A DNA stretch of 64,000 nucleotides from Streptomyces sp. NBC_00459 (GCF_036013955.1 NZ_CP107903.1:3162001-3226000), one strand, 5' to 3'; counted from the first letter of the stretch, positions 9,463 to 19,200 are shown. A program made the numbers and translations. Notes: generated by a model not told the origin, from the letters alone.

Positions 9463-9507
9463 TATCTGGGAAATTACCCGGGACCGATCTGGAAAATACC
9501 CGGGAAT
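9463..9507. repeat. Two tandem near-identical 22-23 bp units containing CCCGGG
   Basis: TATCTGGGAAATTACCCGGG at 9463 is followed by GATCTGGAAAATACCCGGGA at 9486. They lie in the roughly 100-bp gap between the cytidylyltransferase/SDR stop and the glycerophosphotransferase start. The position suits an operator or processing site, but no regulator is known to me for it. Confidence 0.5.
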
Positions 9508-9553
9508 TGTCTGGGTGTCTGTCCGGTGGTTTTTGTGGATCTGGTGTGCGCTT

Positions 9554-11056
9554 TTATGCCAGGTCGTCGTTCTGACGGTCGAGGACACTGGCGAGCGCCT
9601 GTTCGAAGCCGGAGGCCCGGCCGGCCACGGCCGTCGGGTCCTGCTGGCGGACGTCGATGACATGCCCGGTCAGCTCGGACAGCAGCACGTCCAGCGAGGT
9701 ACGGGCGACCGCCTCGGAGGACAGCAGCGAACCCGCGGGCTCCTGGCCGAAGGCCTTCGTACGCATCGGGGTGGCCGTGCGCTCCGGGTTGACGCAGTTG
9801 ACGCGGACGCCGTCGCCCGCCCACTCGTCGGACAGGGCCTGGGTGAGGTTCACCATCGCGGCCTTGGTGGAGGAGTAGAGGCTGTACTCGGCCCGGCCGC
9901 GCGTGTAGCTGCTGGAGGTGTACAGCAGCAGCTGGCCCTTGGTCTCGGCGAGGTACTTGTAGGCCGAACGGGCGATCTGCACGGGGGCCAGGTAGTTGAC
10001 CTTCAGCGCTTCCTCGATGGTCGCGTTGTCGGTCTCGGCGAGCTTGCCGATGCGCAGAACACCGGCCGTGTTGATGACGTAGTCGATGCGCCCGGTCTCG
10101 GAGTACGCCTTGGACAGCGCGTCGTCGACCTCCTCCGGGTTCTCTACGTGCGTGCCGGTGGTCGAACGCCCGAGGGCGTACACCTTGGCGCCGTATCCCT
10201 CGGCCAGTGCGGCGATGTCCTTGCCGATGCCGTAGGAGCCGCCGAAGACGACGAGTGTCCGGCCGGTGAGCAGCTCGCGGTAGGCCTCCTCGCTCATCTG
10301 CTCGGGAGTGGCGGCGGAGGCGAGCTGGAAGAGCTTGTCGGCGATGAAGACGTCGACGGGCTGGGTGACCTTCATGTTGTACTCGTCGCCCGCGACGACG
10401 TGGATCGGCACGTCCGGCAGATACCTGAGGACGACCGAACAGTCGTCCGTGGCCTGGAAGTTGGGGTCGCCCGCCGCCACCTCGTAGGCCCGCCGGATGG
10501 TCGACAGCTTGAACGCCTGGGGCGTCTGACCGCGCCGCAGCCTCGATCGGTCGGGAATCTCGGTGATGAACTCACCGTCCTCGCCGTGCGTGCGCGTCAC
10601 GATGATCGTGTCGGCGGAGGGAATGGCCACGTCGACGGCCTGGTACCGCTCAAGGGCGATCACGCAGTCGTCGATGACCCGCTGGGACAGCAGCGGCCGT
10701 ACGGCGTCGTGGAACAGGACGTTGCGGTCCTCACCCTCGGCCAGGCCCTCCCCCAGGGCTTCGATGGCCCGCTCGGTGGTGTCGTTGCGCGTGGCACCGC
10801 CCTCGATGATCCTGACGACCTTCTTGAAACCGGCCTTGGCGACGATCTTCTCGACGTCCGCCACATAGCCGGGCGCCATCAGCACGATGACGTCGTCGAT
10901 CGAATCCGCGTGCTCGAAAGTGCTGAGGGTGTGCTCGATGACCGCCTTGCCCGCGATCTTCAGCAACTGCTTCGGAATCGACAGACCCACCCGCTGACCG
11001 GTGCCGCCCGCGAGGACGACGGCGGTGGTGCGGGGCTTGTCTTTGCGCTGGGACAC
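9554..11056 (-). CDS. Bifunctional cytidylyltransferase / short-chain dehydrogenase (Bcs1- or TarI/TarJ-like CDP-ribitol synthesis)
   Basis: The GTG at 11056 (VSQRKDKPRTTAVVLAGG) with CGAGGTAGG upstream gives about 500 residues. Residues 1 to about 235 form an IspD/TarI-type cytidylyltransferase, with AVVLAGGTGQRVG, PKQLLKIAGKAVIEHTL and FHDAVRPL. Residues from about 255 form an SDR dehydrogenase with FGGSYGIGKDIA (NAD(P) binding) and the YSSTK catalytic Tyr/Lys pair. The same order occurs in Haemophilus Bcs1, which reduces ribulose 5-phosphate and makes CDP-ribitol. Next to a glycerophosphotransferase-like gene this points to a ribitol- or polyol-phosphate wall polymer. A bifunctional isoprenoid IspD is less likely because of the SDR half and context. 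Confidence 0.85.
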   Translation of the reverse strand: MSQRKDKPRTTAVVLAGGTGQRVGLSIPKQLLKIAGKAVIEHTLSTFEHADSIDDVIVLMAPGYVADVEKIVAKAGFKKVVRIIEGGATRNDTTERAIEALGEGLAEGEDRNVLFHDAVRPLLSQRVIDDCVIALERYQAVDVAIPSADTIIVTRTHGEDGEFITEIPDRSRLRRGQTPQAFKLSTIRRAYEVAAGDPNFQATDDCSVVLRYLPDVPIHVVAGDEYNMKVTQPVDVFIADKLFQLASAATPEQMSEEAYRELLTGRTLVVFGGSYGIGKDIAALAEGYGAKVYALGRSTTGTHVENPEEVDDALSKAYSETGRIDYVINTAGVLRIGKLAETDNATIEEALKVNYLAPVQIARSAYKYLAETKGQLLLYTSSSYTRGRAEYSLYSSTKAAMVNLTQALSDEWAGDGVRVNCVNPERTATPMRTKAFGQEPAGSLLSSEAVARTSLDVLLSELTGHVIDVRQQDPTAVAGRASGFEQALASVLDRQNDDLA

Positions 11057-11343
11057 TGGCGACCTACCTCGGGGCAACGGAGAACCCTGAAATCGTCCCA
11101 CCTGCCGTTACCGCAGTGCAAGGTGAGCGCCCTCCGCCGCATATGCGTGCGCAACCTGTCATTCACCCGGCACCCGAGGTCGAAGAAGGGACGCCCGAAG
11201 ACAACGGAAGAGAGTCGGGGCCGTCGGCGGGAATTTCTGTGAGTAAGGGCACAGAAGTTCCGGTGAAGTCCCGGCAAAGTCAGGTGAAGTTCCGGCGCGG
11301 AATTTCAGGGATTCTCCGGGTGTCCGCAAGAGCCACCCCGTCC

Positions 11344-12894
11344 TCAGACCTGTCGTACTCCCGGTCTCCCGGCCTCGACGTGGAGCTTGGCGAGGGTCCG
11401 GGCGGCGGAGGTGGGCTTGGTCACGGTGTCGACGACCCGGACCTGGGCGTCGATTCCGGCGCGCCTGATGTCGAAGAGGTGGTAGCCGCGGTGGTTGTCG
11501 ATGACCTTCCAGTGCGGGTTGTCGCCCTTGAGCGGGTCCCACTGCTTGTGGAAGGCGACGGGGTCCTGATCGCCGGCGCTGGATATGGACGTACCGACGA
11601 ACTCGGAACCGACGACCGCCGAGCCGGGGTCGGCGAAGTCGCGCTTGAGATCGCTGATCATGGTGAGGTGCCGGTCGCCGGAGAGGACGACGGGGTTGCG
11701 CACCTTCGCGAGCTCGGCGAGCAGGGCGTTGCGTTCGGCCTGGTAGCCGTCCCAGGCGTCGTAGTACCAGAGCTTGCCGTCGCCGATCTTGAGGTCGGTC
11801 TCGGCCATCATGATCTGCGAGGCTATGAGGTTCCACCGGGCCTGCGACCCGTGCAGGCTGTTGAGCAGCCACTGCTTCTGCGCGGCGCCGAGCATGGTCA
11901 TCGCCGGGTCCTGGGCACCGGCCTGGCTGGTGGCCTGGTCGCTGCGGTACTGCCGGGTGTCGAGCACGTTGAGCCGCACCAGCCGCCCGAAGTCGAGCCG
12001 CCGGTGCATCCGTATGTGGGGCCCGTTGGGCACGGCCGTGGCGCGTACGGGCATGTGCTCGTAGTAGGCCTGGTAGGCGGCGGTGAGCCGCGCGGCGAAC
12101 GCCTCGGGGGACTGCTTGTCGGGGTCCTGCGGCACGTCACCGGCGAAGTCGTTGTCGACCTCGTGGTCGTCGAAGGTGACGACGAAGGGCGCGGCGGCGT
12201 GCATCGCCTTGAGGTGCGGGTCGCTGTGGTACTGGGCGTACCGGTTGCGGTACTGGACGAGGCTGAACGGCTCGCCGGTGCCCTCGTGCTTGCGTACGCC
12301 GGTGATCGCGGACGTCGACTCGTATATGTAGTCGCCGACGAAGACGACGACGTCCGGGTCCTGGGCGAGCATGTCGGCGTACGGCGTGAAGTAGCCGTGC
12401 TGCCAGTTCTGGCAGGAGGCGAGCGCGAGCCGCAGATGACTGCCGGAGACGAGCTGACGGGGAGCGGTACGGGTGCGCCCCACCGGCGAGAGCTGCCCAC
12501 TGGTCCGGAACCGGTACCAGTACTCCCGGTCGGGGAGCAGCCCCCGGACATCGGCGTGCACACTGTGCCCGAGCTCGGGCCGGGCCCAGGCGTACCCGCG
12601 CCGCAGCTTCCGCCGGAACCGGGAGTCCTCGGATATCTGCCACTCCACGACCACGGGCCGGTTGGGCATCCCGCCGCCGTGGAGCGGATCGGGGGCGAGC
12701 CGGGTCCAGAGGACGACACCGTCGGGCAGGGGGTCCCCGGAGGCGACCCCGAGGCTGAACACCCCGGCGGGCAACGGGGTTTGCGCGGCCCGGGCGGTCC
12801 CCGCAAGCAGAAGCTGCCCGGACGCGGCGGCGCCGACGGTGGCGGCGCCAGTGGTCAGAAACCGGCGTCTGCCGGGCGAAACAGCCCCACTCAT
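11344..12894 (-). CDS. phoD: Alkaline phosphatase PhoD family protein, Tat-exported
   Basis: This 516-residue protein begins with a twin-arginine signal (PGRRRFLTTGAATVG, then an Ala-rich segment ending near GTARA). Next comes a fibronectin-like PhoD N-terminal domain and a metallophosphatase domain: VVVFVGDYIYES, FDDHEVDNDFAGD and VVLSGDRHLTMI supply metal ligands. PhoD enzymes are Ca/Fe-dependent phosphomonoesterases or phosphodiesterases that release phosphate outside the cell and can attack teichoic acids. It lies next to predicted teichoic-acid genes, which fits turnover of wall polymer, but that link is inferred. No convincing PHO box (direct repeats of GTTCACC) was found upstream. Confidence 0.93.
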   Translation of the reverse strand: MSGAVSPGRRRFLTTGAATVGAAASGQLLLAGTARAAQTPLPAGVFSLGVASGDPLPDGVVLWTRLAPDPLHGGGMPNRPVVVEWQISEDSRFRRKLRRGYAWARPELGHSVHADVRGLLPDREYWYRFRTSGQLSPVGRTRTAPRQLVSGSHLRLALASCQNWQHGYFTPYADMLAQDPDVVVFVGDYIYESTSAITGVRKHEGTGEPFSLVQYRNRYAQYHSDPHLKAMHAAAPFVVTFDDHEVDNDFAGDVPQDPDKQSPEAFAARLTAAYQAYYEHMPVRATAVPNGPHIRMHRRLDFGRLVRLNVLDTRQYRSDQATSQAGAQDPAMTMLGAAQKQWLLNSLHGSQARWNLIASQIMMAETDLKIGDGKLWYYDAWDGYQAERNALLAELAKVRNPVVLSGDRHLTMISDLKRDFADPGSAVVGSEFVGTSISSAGDQDPVAFHKQWDPLKGDNPHWKVIDNHRGYHLFDIRRAGIDAQVRVVDTVTKPTSAARTLAKLHVEAGRPGVRQV

Positions 12895-13066
12895 CGTCGA
12901 ACTCCGTTGCCTGGGAGGCCTCTTGGACCTACGGAAGCTCCCACGACACGGCGAACAGGAGACCCCTGAGGAATGAATCAGAGGGAGATCATAGGAAACG
13001 GAGTTCGCAGGGCGGCAGGCGGGGTGGGGTCCTGACCTTGCCTGCCGGGCCCCTTCAGCCCGGGCC

Positions 13067-13188
13067 CGGCCATTTCAGCCCGTCTGGGGGTCCCCCCTCT
13101 GGGGGAGTTCGAGGACGAGGCCCCTTCAGGACCGAAGCGGGGGTCTGGGGGCGGCAGCCCCCAGGAACGGGATGGGACGGGTAGGGGC
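13067..13188. repeat. Streptomyces-type GC-rich intergenic repeat with CTGGGGG/CCCCCAG hairpin
   Basis: The stretch includes TTTCAGCCCGTCTGGGGG, GAGGACGAGGCCCCTTCAGG, GACCGAAGCGGGGGTCTGGG and a hairpin CTGGGGG(cggcag)CCCCCAG at 13145-13164. This pattern recurs in many streptomycete intergenic regions. It fills most of the 335-bp gap between phoD and obgE. The rest of the gap (12895-13066) shows nothing definite. Confidence 0.55.
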
Positions 13189-13221
13189 GGCGGGGGCGAA
13201 ACACACCCCGGCGCCCCCGCC
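13189..13221 (-). terminator. Terminator hairpin after obgE
   Basis: GGCGGGGGCG and CGCCCCCGCC form a perfect 10-bp stem just beyond the obgE stop at 13230 on the minus strand. Confidence 0.7.
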
Positions 13222-13229
13222 CAAACCCC

Positions 13230-14666
13230 CTAGAACGGCTCGAAGTCGTCGAACTCCTGCTGCGCCTCGTCCCGCTCCGCCTGCTGATCACGCCGCCTCT
13301 GCGCAGCGGGCCGCGGCACGTCGAGACGGTGGTCCTCGCCACGCCGGCCCAGCATCTCCGCCCCCGCCATGACCGTCGGCTCCCAGTCGAACACCACGGC
13401 GTTGTCCTCGGGGCCGATGGCGACGCCGTCACCCGACCGGGCCCCGGCCTTCATCAACTTGTCCTCGACACCAAGGCGGTTGAGCCGGTCGGCGAGGTAA
13501 CCGACGGCCTCGTCGTTGTTGAAGTCGGTCTGGCGTACCCAGCGTTCGGGCTTCTCGCCCCGCACCCGGAACAGCCCGTCCTCCTCCTGGACGACGGTGA
13601 AGCCCGCGTCGTCGACGGCCTTCGGCCGGATGACGATCCGGGTCGTCTCCTCCTTGGGCTTGGCGGCCCGCGCCTTGCCCACGACGTCGGCGAGCGCGAA
13701 CGACAGCTCCTTCAGCCCGATGTGCGCGACGGCGGACACCTCGTACACCTGGTACCCGCGAGCCTCCAGCTCGGGCCGCACCATCTCGGCGAGATCCAGA
13801 CCGTCCGGCACGTCGACCTTGTTGAGGACGACGATCCGCGGCCGGTTCCCCAGCCCGCCGTACTGCTTCAGCTCCTCCTCGATCATGTCGAGGTCGGAGA
13901 CGGGGTCACGCTCGGACTCCAGCGTCGCCGTGTCGAGCACGTGCACGAGCACACTGCACCGCTCCACGTGCCGCAGGAACTCCAGCCCGAGCCCCTTGCC
14001 CTGGCTGGCTCCGGGAATGAGCCCGGGCACATCGGCGATGGTGTAGACGGTCGCGCCGGCGGTCACCACACCCAGGTTGGGCACGAGCGTCGTGAAGGGA
14101 TAGTCGGCGATCTTCGGCTTGGCAGCGCTGAGCACCGAGATCAGCGACGACTTACCGGCGCTCGGGTACCCCACCAGCGCCACGTCGGCGACCGTCTTCA
14201 GCTCCAGGACGATGTCCTGCAGCCCTCCGGGCACCCCGAGCAGCGCGAACCCGGGCGCCTTGCGCCGGGCCGAGGACAGCGCTGCGTTGCCGAGCCCTCC
14301 GCGCCCGCCCTCCGCGGCCACGTACGAGGTCCCGTGCCCGACCATGTCGGCGAGCACGTTGCCCTCCTTGTCGAGAACGACGGTCCCGTCGGGCACCGGC
14401 AGAACCAGGTCCTGCCCGTCCTTGCCCGACCGGTTGCCGCCCTCGCCGGGCTTGCCGCTGGTGGCCTTGCGGTGCGGGGAGTGGTGGTAGTCGAGCAGCG
14501 TGGTGACGGACTGGTCGACGACGAGGATCACGTCACCGCCGCGTCCGCCGTTGCCGCCGTCGGGCCCGCCCAGCGGCTTGAACTTCTCACGGTGGACGGA
14601 GGCACAGCCGTGACCTCCGCTACCCGCGGCGACATGCAGCTCGACGCGGTCCACGAAGGTGGTCAT
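13230..14666 (-). CDS. obgE: Obg-type GTPase (CgtA)
   Basis: This 478-residue GTPase takes part in 50S ribosome assembly and stress/nucleotide sensing. In Streptomyces, Obg levels are tied to the onset of differentiation. Residues 1 to about 158 form the Gly-rich Obg fold ([32 protein letters not shown]). The G domain follows with [10 protein letters not shown] (P-loop), [16 protein letters not shown] and NKVD. An OCT domain and an Arg/Gln/Glu-rich tail ending DDFEPF close the protein. It is downstream of rplU and rpmA on the same strand, the usual arrangement, with a strong hairpin (14743-14781) before it. Confidence 0.97.
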   Translation of the reverse strand: MTTFVDRVELHVAAGSGGHGCASVHREKFKPLGGPDGGNGGRGGDVILVVDQSVTTLLDYHHSPHRKATSGKPGEGGNRSGKDGQDLVLPVPDGTVVLDKEGNVLADMVGHGTSYVAAEGGRGGLGNAALSSARRKAPGFALLGVPGGLQDIVLELKTVADVALVGYPSAGKSSLISVLSAAKPKIADYPFTTLVPNLGVVTAGATVYTIADVPGLIPGASQGKGLGLEFLRHVERCSVLVHVLDTATLESERDPVSDLDMIEEELKQYGGLGNRPRIVVLNKVDVPDGLDLAEMVRPELEARGYQVYEVSAVAHIGLKELSFALADVVGKARAAKPKEETTRIVIRPKAVDDAGFTVVQEEDGLFRVRGEKPERWVRQTDFNNDEAVGYLADRLNRLGVEDKLMKAGARSGDGVAIGPEDNAVVFDWEPTVMAGAEMLGRRGEDHRLDVPRPAAQRRRDQQAERDEAQQEFDDFEPF

Positions 14667-14742
14667 GGGATGTGCCTCCAGTTACGTACGAAAGTCTTCG
14701 GGCAGAGAACTACGAGCTCTCCGCACAGGTGAAACACGCGAA

Positions 14743-14781
14743 AGGCGGACCCGCTTCCCGTGAGGGAAGTGAGGTCCGCCT
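14743..14781 (-). terminator. Hairpin between rpmA and obgE
   Basis: AGGCGGACC...GGTCCGCCT pair around an inner CGCTTCCC/GGGAAGTG arm with a GTGA tip, 14 bp past the rpmA stop. It may partly terminate or stabilise the abundant rplU-rpmA message while allowing lower obgE expression. Confidence 0.75.
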
Positions 14782-14795
14782 CGCGAAAGAACCGA

Positions 14796-15050
14796 TCAGG
14801 CGACCGGAACGATGTTCACGACCTTGCGACCACGGTGGGTACCGAACTCCACCGCACCGGCGGCCAGCGCGAACAGCGTGTCGTCCTTGCCACGGCCGAC
14901 GCTCGCGCCGGGGTGGAAGTGGGTGCCACGCTGGCGGACCAGGATCTCACCGGCGTTGACGACCTGACCGCCGAAGCGCTTCACGCCGAGCCGCTGAGCA
15001 TTTGAGTCGCGACCGTTCCGGGTGGACGATGCGCCCTTCTTGTGTGCCAT
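14796..15050 (-). CDS. rpmA: 50S ribosomal protein L27
   Basis: The 84-residue protein starts [20 protein letters not shown] and contains [10 protein letters not shown] and [10 protein letters not shown], the hallmarks of bacterial L27, which reaches towards the peptidyl-transferase centre. The N-terminus begins directly with the mature-type sequence, so it lacks the cleavable extension known from Staphylococcus. It lies 14 bp downstream of rplU on the same strand. Confidence 0.98.
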   Translation of the reverse strand: MAHKKGASSTRNGRDSNAQRLGVKRFGGQVVNAGEILVRQRGTHFHPGASVGRGKDDTLFALAAGAVEFGTHRGRKVVNIVPVA

Positions 15051-15064
15051 CTCTCCTCAGTCCC

Positions 15065-15385
15065 TTACTTCGCAGCCGCGGGGATCTCAGTGACCTTGAT
15101 CGCCGTGTACTGCTGGCGGTGGCCCTGACGACGGCGGTAGCCGGTCTTGTTCTTGTAGCGAAGGATGTCGATCTTGACGCCCTTGTGGTGATCCACGATC
15201 TCGGCCTGGACCTTGATGCCGGCCAGGACCCACGGGTCGCTGGTCACAGCGTCGCCGTCGACAACGAGCAGGGTCGAGAGCTCGACCGTGTCGCCAACCT
15301 TGGCAGTGGAAATCTTGTCAACCTCAACGATGTCGCCGACAGCAACCTTGTGCTGGCGACCACCGCTGCGCACGATGGCGTACAC
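15065..15385 (-). CDS. rplU: 50S ribosomal protein L21
   Basis: The 106-residue protein starts [20 protein letters not shown] and carries the L21 signature [14 protein letters not shown] near the C-terminus. It binds 23S rRNA in the large subunit. It is the first gene of the rplU-rpmA-(obgE) unit. The untranslated leader contains a GC hairpin (15430-15457) that may be a regulatory leader. Confidence 0.98.
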   Translation of the reverse strand: MYAIVRSGGRQHKVAVGDIVEVDKISTAKVGDTVELSTLLVVDGDAVTSDPWVLAGIKVQAEIVDHHKGVKIDILRYKNKTGYRRRQGHRQQYTAIKVTEIPAAAK

Positions 15386-15429
15386 GCGGATCTCACTCTC
15401 TCGCTCGGGAACGGCATCCCCGCAGTCCA

Positions 15430-15457
15430 GCCGCCCGGGGAACGAAACACGGGCGGC
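15430..15457 (-). promoter_or_regulatory. Hairpin in the rplU 5' leader (candidate ribosomal-protein leader element)
   Basis: GCCGCCCG and CGGGCGGC pair perfectly around a 12-nt loop, about 45 nt upstream of the rplU start on the minus strand. L21 leaders in other bacteria bind the ribosomal protein itself. Homology to those leaders is not established here. Confidence 0.45.
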
Positions 15458-15546
15458 CTCTCCCGACCACCGAGGTACCGGTACCCGGGAGGAAGAGGTT
15501 TACGGGGATGTGGCACATCAGTCGACACGCCGAGGGTCAAGGCTAC

Positions 15547-15578
15547 GGGGCCCGGCTTGAGGGGTCAAACCGGGCCCC
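15547..15578 (-). terminator. Terminator hairpin after the putative immunity gene
   Basis: GGGGCCCGG and CCGGGCCCC form a perfect 9-bp stem with a 14-nt loop, 29 bp past the stop at 15607. It separates the accessory locus from rplU. Confidence 0.75.
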
Positions 15579-15606
15579 GGAAGACGTCGGACGTCGTCGA
15601 GCGGCC

Positions 15607-16188
15607 CTAGCCCTGCGCCGCGGCGCGGAGCTGTCCCATGAGGGACCAGTAGACGGACCGGTCCGAGTCCTCCAGGTTCGAGATCTCGCCGTGTCCGCCG
15701 AGGAACAAGGGAGCCTTGAAGCCCACGCACCGTCGAGGCGGTACGGGAACCGGCTGCTCGGCGGTCCATTCCGTGTAGAGGTCCGCTCCGAGGAACGTGT
15801 CCGGGTCCTCGATGAACTCCGCGTCGAGAAGCTCCGGCAGCCCGCAGTCGATCTCGAAAGCCTCCCCCGAACCGACCTCGAACAGGAGGAAGGAGGCCTG
15901 GTTCGCCGTGCTGCGCACGAGATCCACCGCGTACTGGCGTCCCAGCCAGTCCTGGGCCACCGGCGCGATACGGCCTCGGAACTCGGGAAAGGCCTCAAGA
16001 ATCAGCTGTGAGACCTCTTCGGCCTCGTCCGGAGTGTGCACGTAGAGAATGCCGTTTCCGAAGGACGAGCCCGCGCCGACTTGCAGGAGTTCGGTGTACC
16101 CGTCGAGCGTGACGAGCCGCTCATCACGGGCGGCGACCGCGGAGGGAGTGTTGTCCGGCGGATACTCCCTGAGGAAATTCTCGTACAA
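15607..16188 (-). CDS. DUF1851/Tdi1-like cytosolic protein, putative immunity protein of the adjacent RHS toxin
   Basis: The TTG at 16188 (LYENFLREYPPDNTPS) is chosen because AGGAG lies 5 nt upstream, giving 193 residues. A longer frame to 16257 would read through the hairpin region. There is no signal peptide or membrane segment, so the protein stays in the cytosol. The C-terminal half (FLLFEVGSGEAFEIDCGLPE, GFKAPLFLGGHGEISNLEDSD) resembles the GAD/DUF1851 fold of T6SS immunity protein Tdi1 and related polymorphic-toxin immunities. It is the first gene downstream of the RHS toxin (70 bp), the standard place for an immunity gene. The assignment is by fold resemblance and position. Neutralising activity is inferred. 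Confidence 0.7.
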   Translation of the reverse strand: MYENFLREYPPDNTPSAVAARDERLVTLDGYTELLQVGAGSSFGNGILYVHTPDEAEEVSQLILEAFPEFRGRIAPVAQDWLGRQYAVDLVRSTANQASFLLFEVGSGEAFEIDCGLPELLDAEFIEDPDTFLGADLYTEWTAEQPVPVPPRRCVGFKAPLFLGGHGEISNLEDSDRSVYWSLMGQLRAAAQG

Positions 16189-16210
16189 AGCAACTCCTGG
16201 TCGTGTGGGC

Positions 16211-16252
16211 GCCCGCCGTCGGCCCCGGGCGTTTCCGGGACCGACGGCGGGC
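16211..16252 (-). terminator. Perfect 12-bp hairpin between toxin stop and immunity start
   Basis: GCCCGCCGTCGG and CCGACGGCGGGC pair exactly around an 18-nt loop. The structure begins 5 bp after the toxin stop (16258) and ends 22 bp before the immunity start codon. No U-tract follows, so it may be an attenuator or message-stabilising 3' end and not a full stop. Confidence 0.65.
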
Positions 16253-16257
16253 CTCAA

Positions 16258-19200
16258 CTAAGTCGCGTCACAGATCGTGACGCTGCATATCCGGGTGCCC
16301 ATCGGCAAGTTCTTGATCCTGGCTGCGATCTGTGCCCCGAGGCTGCTGTTCACACTTCCGTCGAGCGGTCCCATATTACCGAGCGTATCCGTGCCGCCCA
16401 ACTGCAGATCTTGCAGGTGGTCACCGTGGTAGCCATCGGGGACGTCCGTGCCGGCCTTGCGGAGCCGGCCCGCCGCGGATCCCTTCTCGATACGCACCGA
16501 CTTCGTCTTCACCAGCTTGCCTTCCTCGGCGAGCTGGTTCAGGTGGGCGACCTTCGCGTCGGCCTGGGCCCGCTGCGTATCGTCCCAGCCTTCCTTGTAC
16601 ACGAGCTCGAGCGTCTCGCAGTTGTGCACGAGTACCGGCGTCGAACCGACGGACACGTAGTAGGAGTGGATCCCCGTGACCGTGAGGTCGTGGGTGCGCT
16701 GGCGCTTCTCGAAGGAGCGCACGCCCGTCAGTTCGACCGTGGCTCCGGACGGAGTGCGCAGCGTCATGCCGGGCTCGAGGTCGCCCGCCTTGATCCACTC
16801 ACCCTCCGACGCCACCCAGAACGGATGCGTCGTGGTCGCGATCAGAGCCTCCGGCTTACCGGAGGGGCCCTTGATCGTGAGGTCGGCGAAGGCCTTGTCG
16901 TCCTCCGTGACGATGGTGCCCGCGATCTCGCGGACCGTCGTCTCGCCGGTCTTCGGGTCGGTGACGACGACCTTGTCGCCGAGCTTCACCTTCTCGATGG
17001 CCTTGGTGGAGCCGTCGGCCAGCAGAACCTTGGTACCCGGCAGGAAGCTGTGGCACTCGGGTTCTTCGGTCTTCTTCCGTTTCTTGAGTGCCTCCGCGGC
17101 CTTCTTCCTGACGTCCGCCAGCTTCTCCGTCGCCTTGGACAGCCCGAGCTTCGCCCGGCCCACCGCCTTGTTGGCGTTCCACAGGCTCTTGGCGCCGCCG
17201 ATCAGGTCCCCGACCAGGCCGGTGACCCGCTTGGCGAGTTTGATGCCCTTGGCCCAGTTCCACGGCGCCCCGTACTTGGCGAGGATCTTGCCGGCCAGGC
17301 CGCCCGCGAAGCTGCCCGCGATGTTGAGCAGGGTCTCGCCGCAGGAGCCGACGTCACCGGTGGAAATGCAGTCCAGGGCCGCGTCCACACCGAGGATGTC
17401 CCGGGCGATCTTGACCAGGGCCTTGCCCGCGGACTTGATGCGCTGCTTGGCGGCGGACTGCTGCTGTTGCGCCGCCCCCACGTCGCTGGACGCCTTGCTC
17501 ACGTCCGACTGCGCCTTGGCGACCTCCGGGTCCGTGTTGGTGACGGGGACGCCACCACGGCACTCGATCAGACCTTCCCGGCATTCAGGGACGATCATGC
17601 CGCTGGGGTCGGCGTGCGTGACCGGGGAGTTGTTGGCGTAGGCATAGCCGTTGATCTGCTGCGGCTGGGTGTAGTCGATGATCGGGTCGACGGATATGAA
17701 CTTGCCGATCGCCGAGTCGTACTCCCGCGCCCCCAGGTGGGTCAGGCCGGTCGAGGCGTCGATCGTGCCGCCGACGTAACCCTTCTCACCGGGCCAGGCC
17801 CCGGTCTTCTCGCCCCGGTCGACGCCGAAGGGGTCGAAGCGCCGCTGGGAGATCGCGCCCGTCGCGGAGTCGATCGCCACTTCGCCCGTGCCATGGTGGT
17901 CGGATGAGACGAAGGACGTCTTCGCCGCGGTACGCACCGCGACGGTCTGGCCCGCGTACTCGTAGTAGCGGGTGGCCTCCTTCTTGGTGCCGTCGGCCGA
18001 CAGCTTCAGCTCGGTGCCGGGCAGGTAGACGGTCGTACCGGAGGGGTCCTTTCGCTGCACCCGGCTGCCGCCCGCGTCGTACAGGTAGGTCGTTTCCGAA
18101 CCGCTCGCCTCGGTGACCTTGCTCAGCGCACCGGAGTCGTCCCAGACAAGGATCTGCGCGTCACCGCCGATGGTGCGCTTGGTGGTGTTGCCCATGGCGT
18201 CGTACTCGTACGACGACTGCTTCGCCCCGGTCGGGGTCTGCTCGGTGATCTTGGTGACCTGGTGCGGTCCGTCACCGAGCGCGCCCGCGCCGCCGTACTC
18301 GTAGCTGCGGGTGATGTTGTTCGCCGCGTTGAGCGAGGTGTCGTGGTTGATCTCGGAGGTGCGGTTGCCGATGGCGTCGGTCTCGTACGACTTCCAGTAC
18401 GGAGCCGGACCGCCCAGCGCGCCCGAACCCGCGGCAGCGGTGCACGCCGAGGGGCCGGTGCCGTCCACCGGAGTCGTGGAACCACGGGTTCCGGAGCCCG
18501 CCGCGGTCGTCGCGGTGGCCGCCGGGGTCCAGGCGTCCTGCAAGCGCTGACGGCTGTCGTAGGCGAAGCACTGCAGGTCCGGCGAGGCGGAGTTCGCGGT
18601 GTCCGCGATCGACAGAACGTTGCCCGCCTGGTCGTAGGAGTAACGCGAGTCCTTCGCCGGGGCGGTCGCGCCGTAGACGTCGACCACCGAGCGGGTCAGC
18701 CGGTCGGTGCCCGTCTCATAGCTGTAGGTCTGCCAGACCTTCTTGCCGCTGCCGCCCGCGAACAGCTCCAACTGCTGGAGTTGGCTGTTCTTGCCGTAGA
18801 CCGTGTTGGTGACGTACGAGTTGGCGGTGCCCGTCATCGTCATCGGACGCTGCAACGCGTCGTACGTGTAGGTCAGCGCCTCCGCCGGAAGGTCGCCGAT
18901 GGCCGGCAGGCCAGTGGTCTGCAGCGTGCCGTCCCGGTTGTAGGTCTGCGAGTAGACGTACGTGCCGGCCAGGGACCCCTGGGATGCGGGGACCTGGTAG
19001 GCGGTCTTCAGCGGGCGGTAGAACTCGTCCATCGACTGGACGGCCGTGGCGAAGTACTCCGTCGGCGAGACGTAGCTGAGCGTGCCGTAGACCTGGCCCA
19101 GCCAGCCGGCCTTGTCGTACCTCGTCTCCGTCAGCTTCGTGCCCGTGTCGGCGTCGCCCAGCCAGGTCGTGCTGACGCGGCTGAGTTTGTCGTAGACCGT

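Noticed and set aside
12895..13000. PHO box upstream of phoD
   Set aside because: Only one loose GTTCGCC-like match was found, without the direct-repeat spacing of PhoP sites.
16211..16252. Standard intrinsic terminator with T-run after the toxin gene
   Set aside because: The hairpin is perfect but lacks a T-run on the minus strand, so a full terminator was not claimed.
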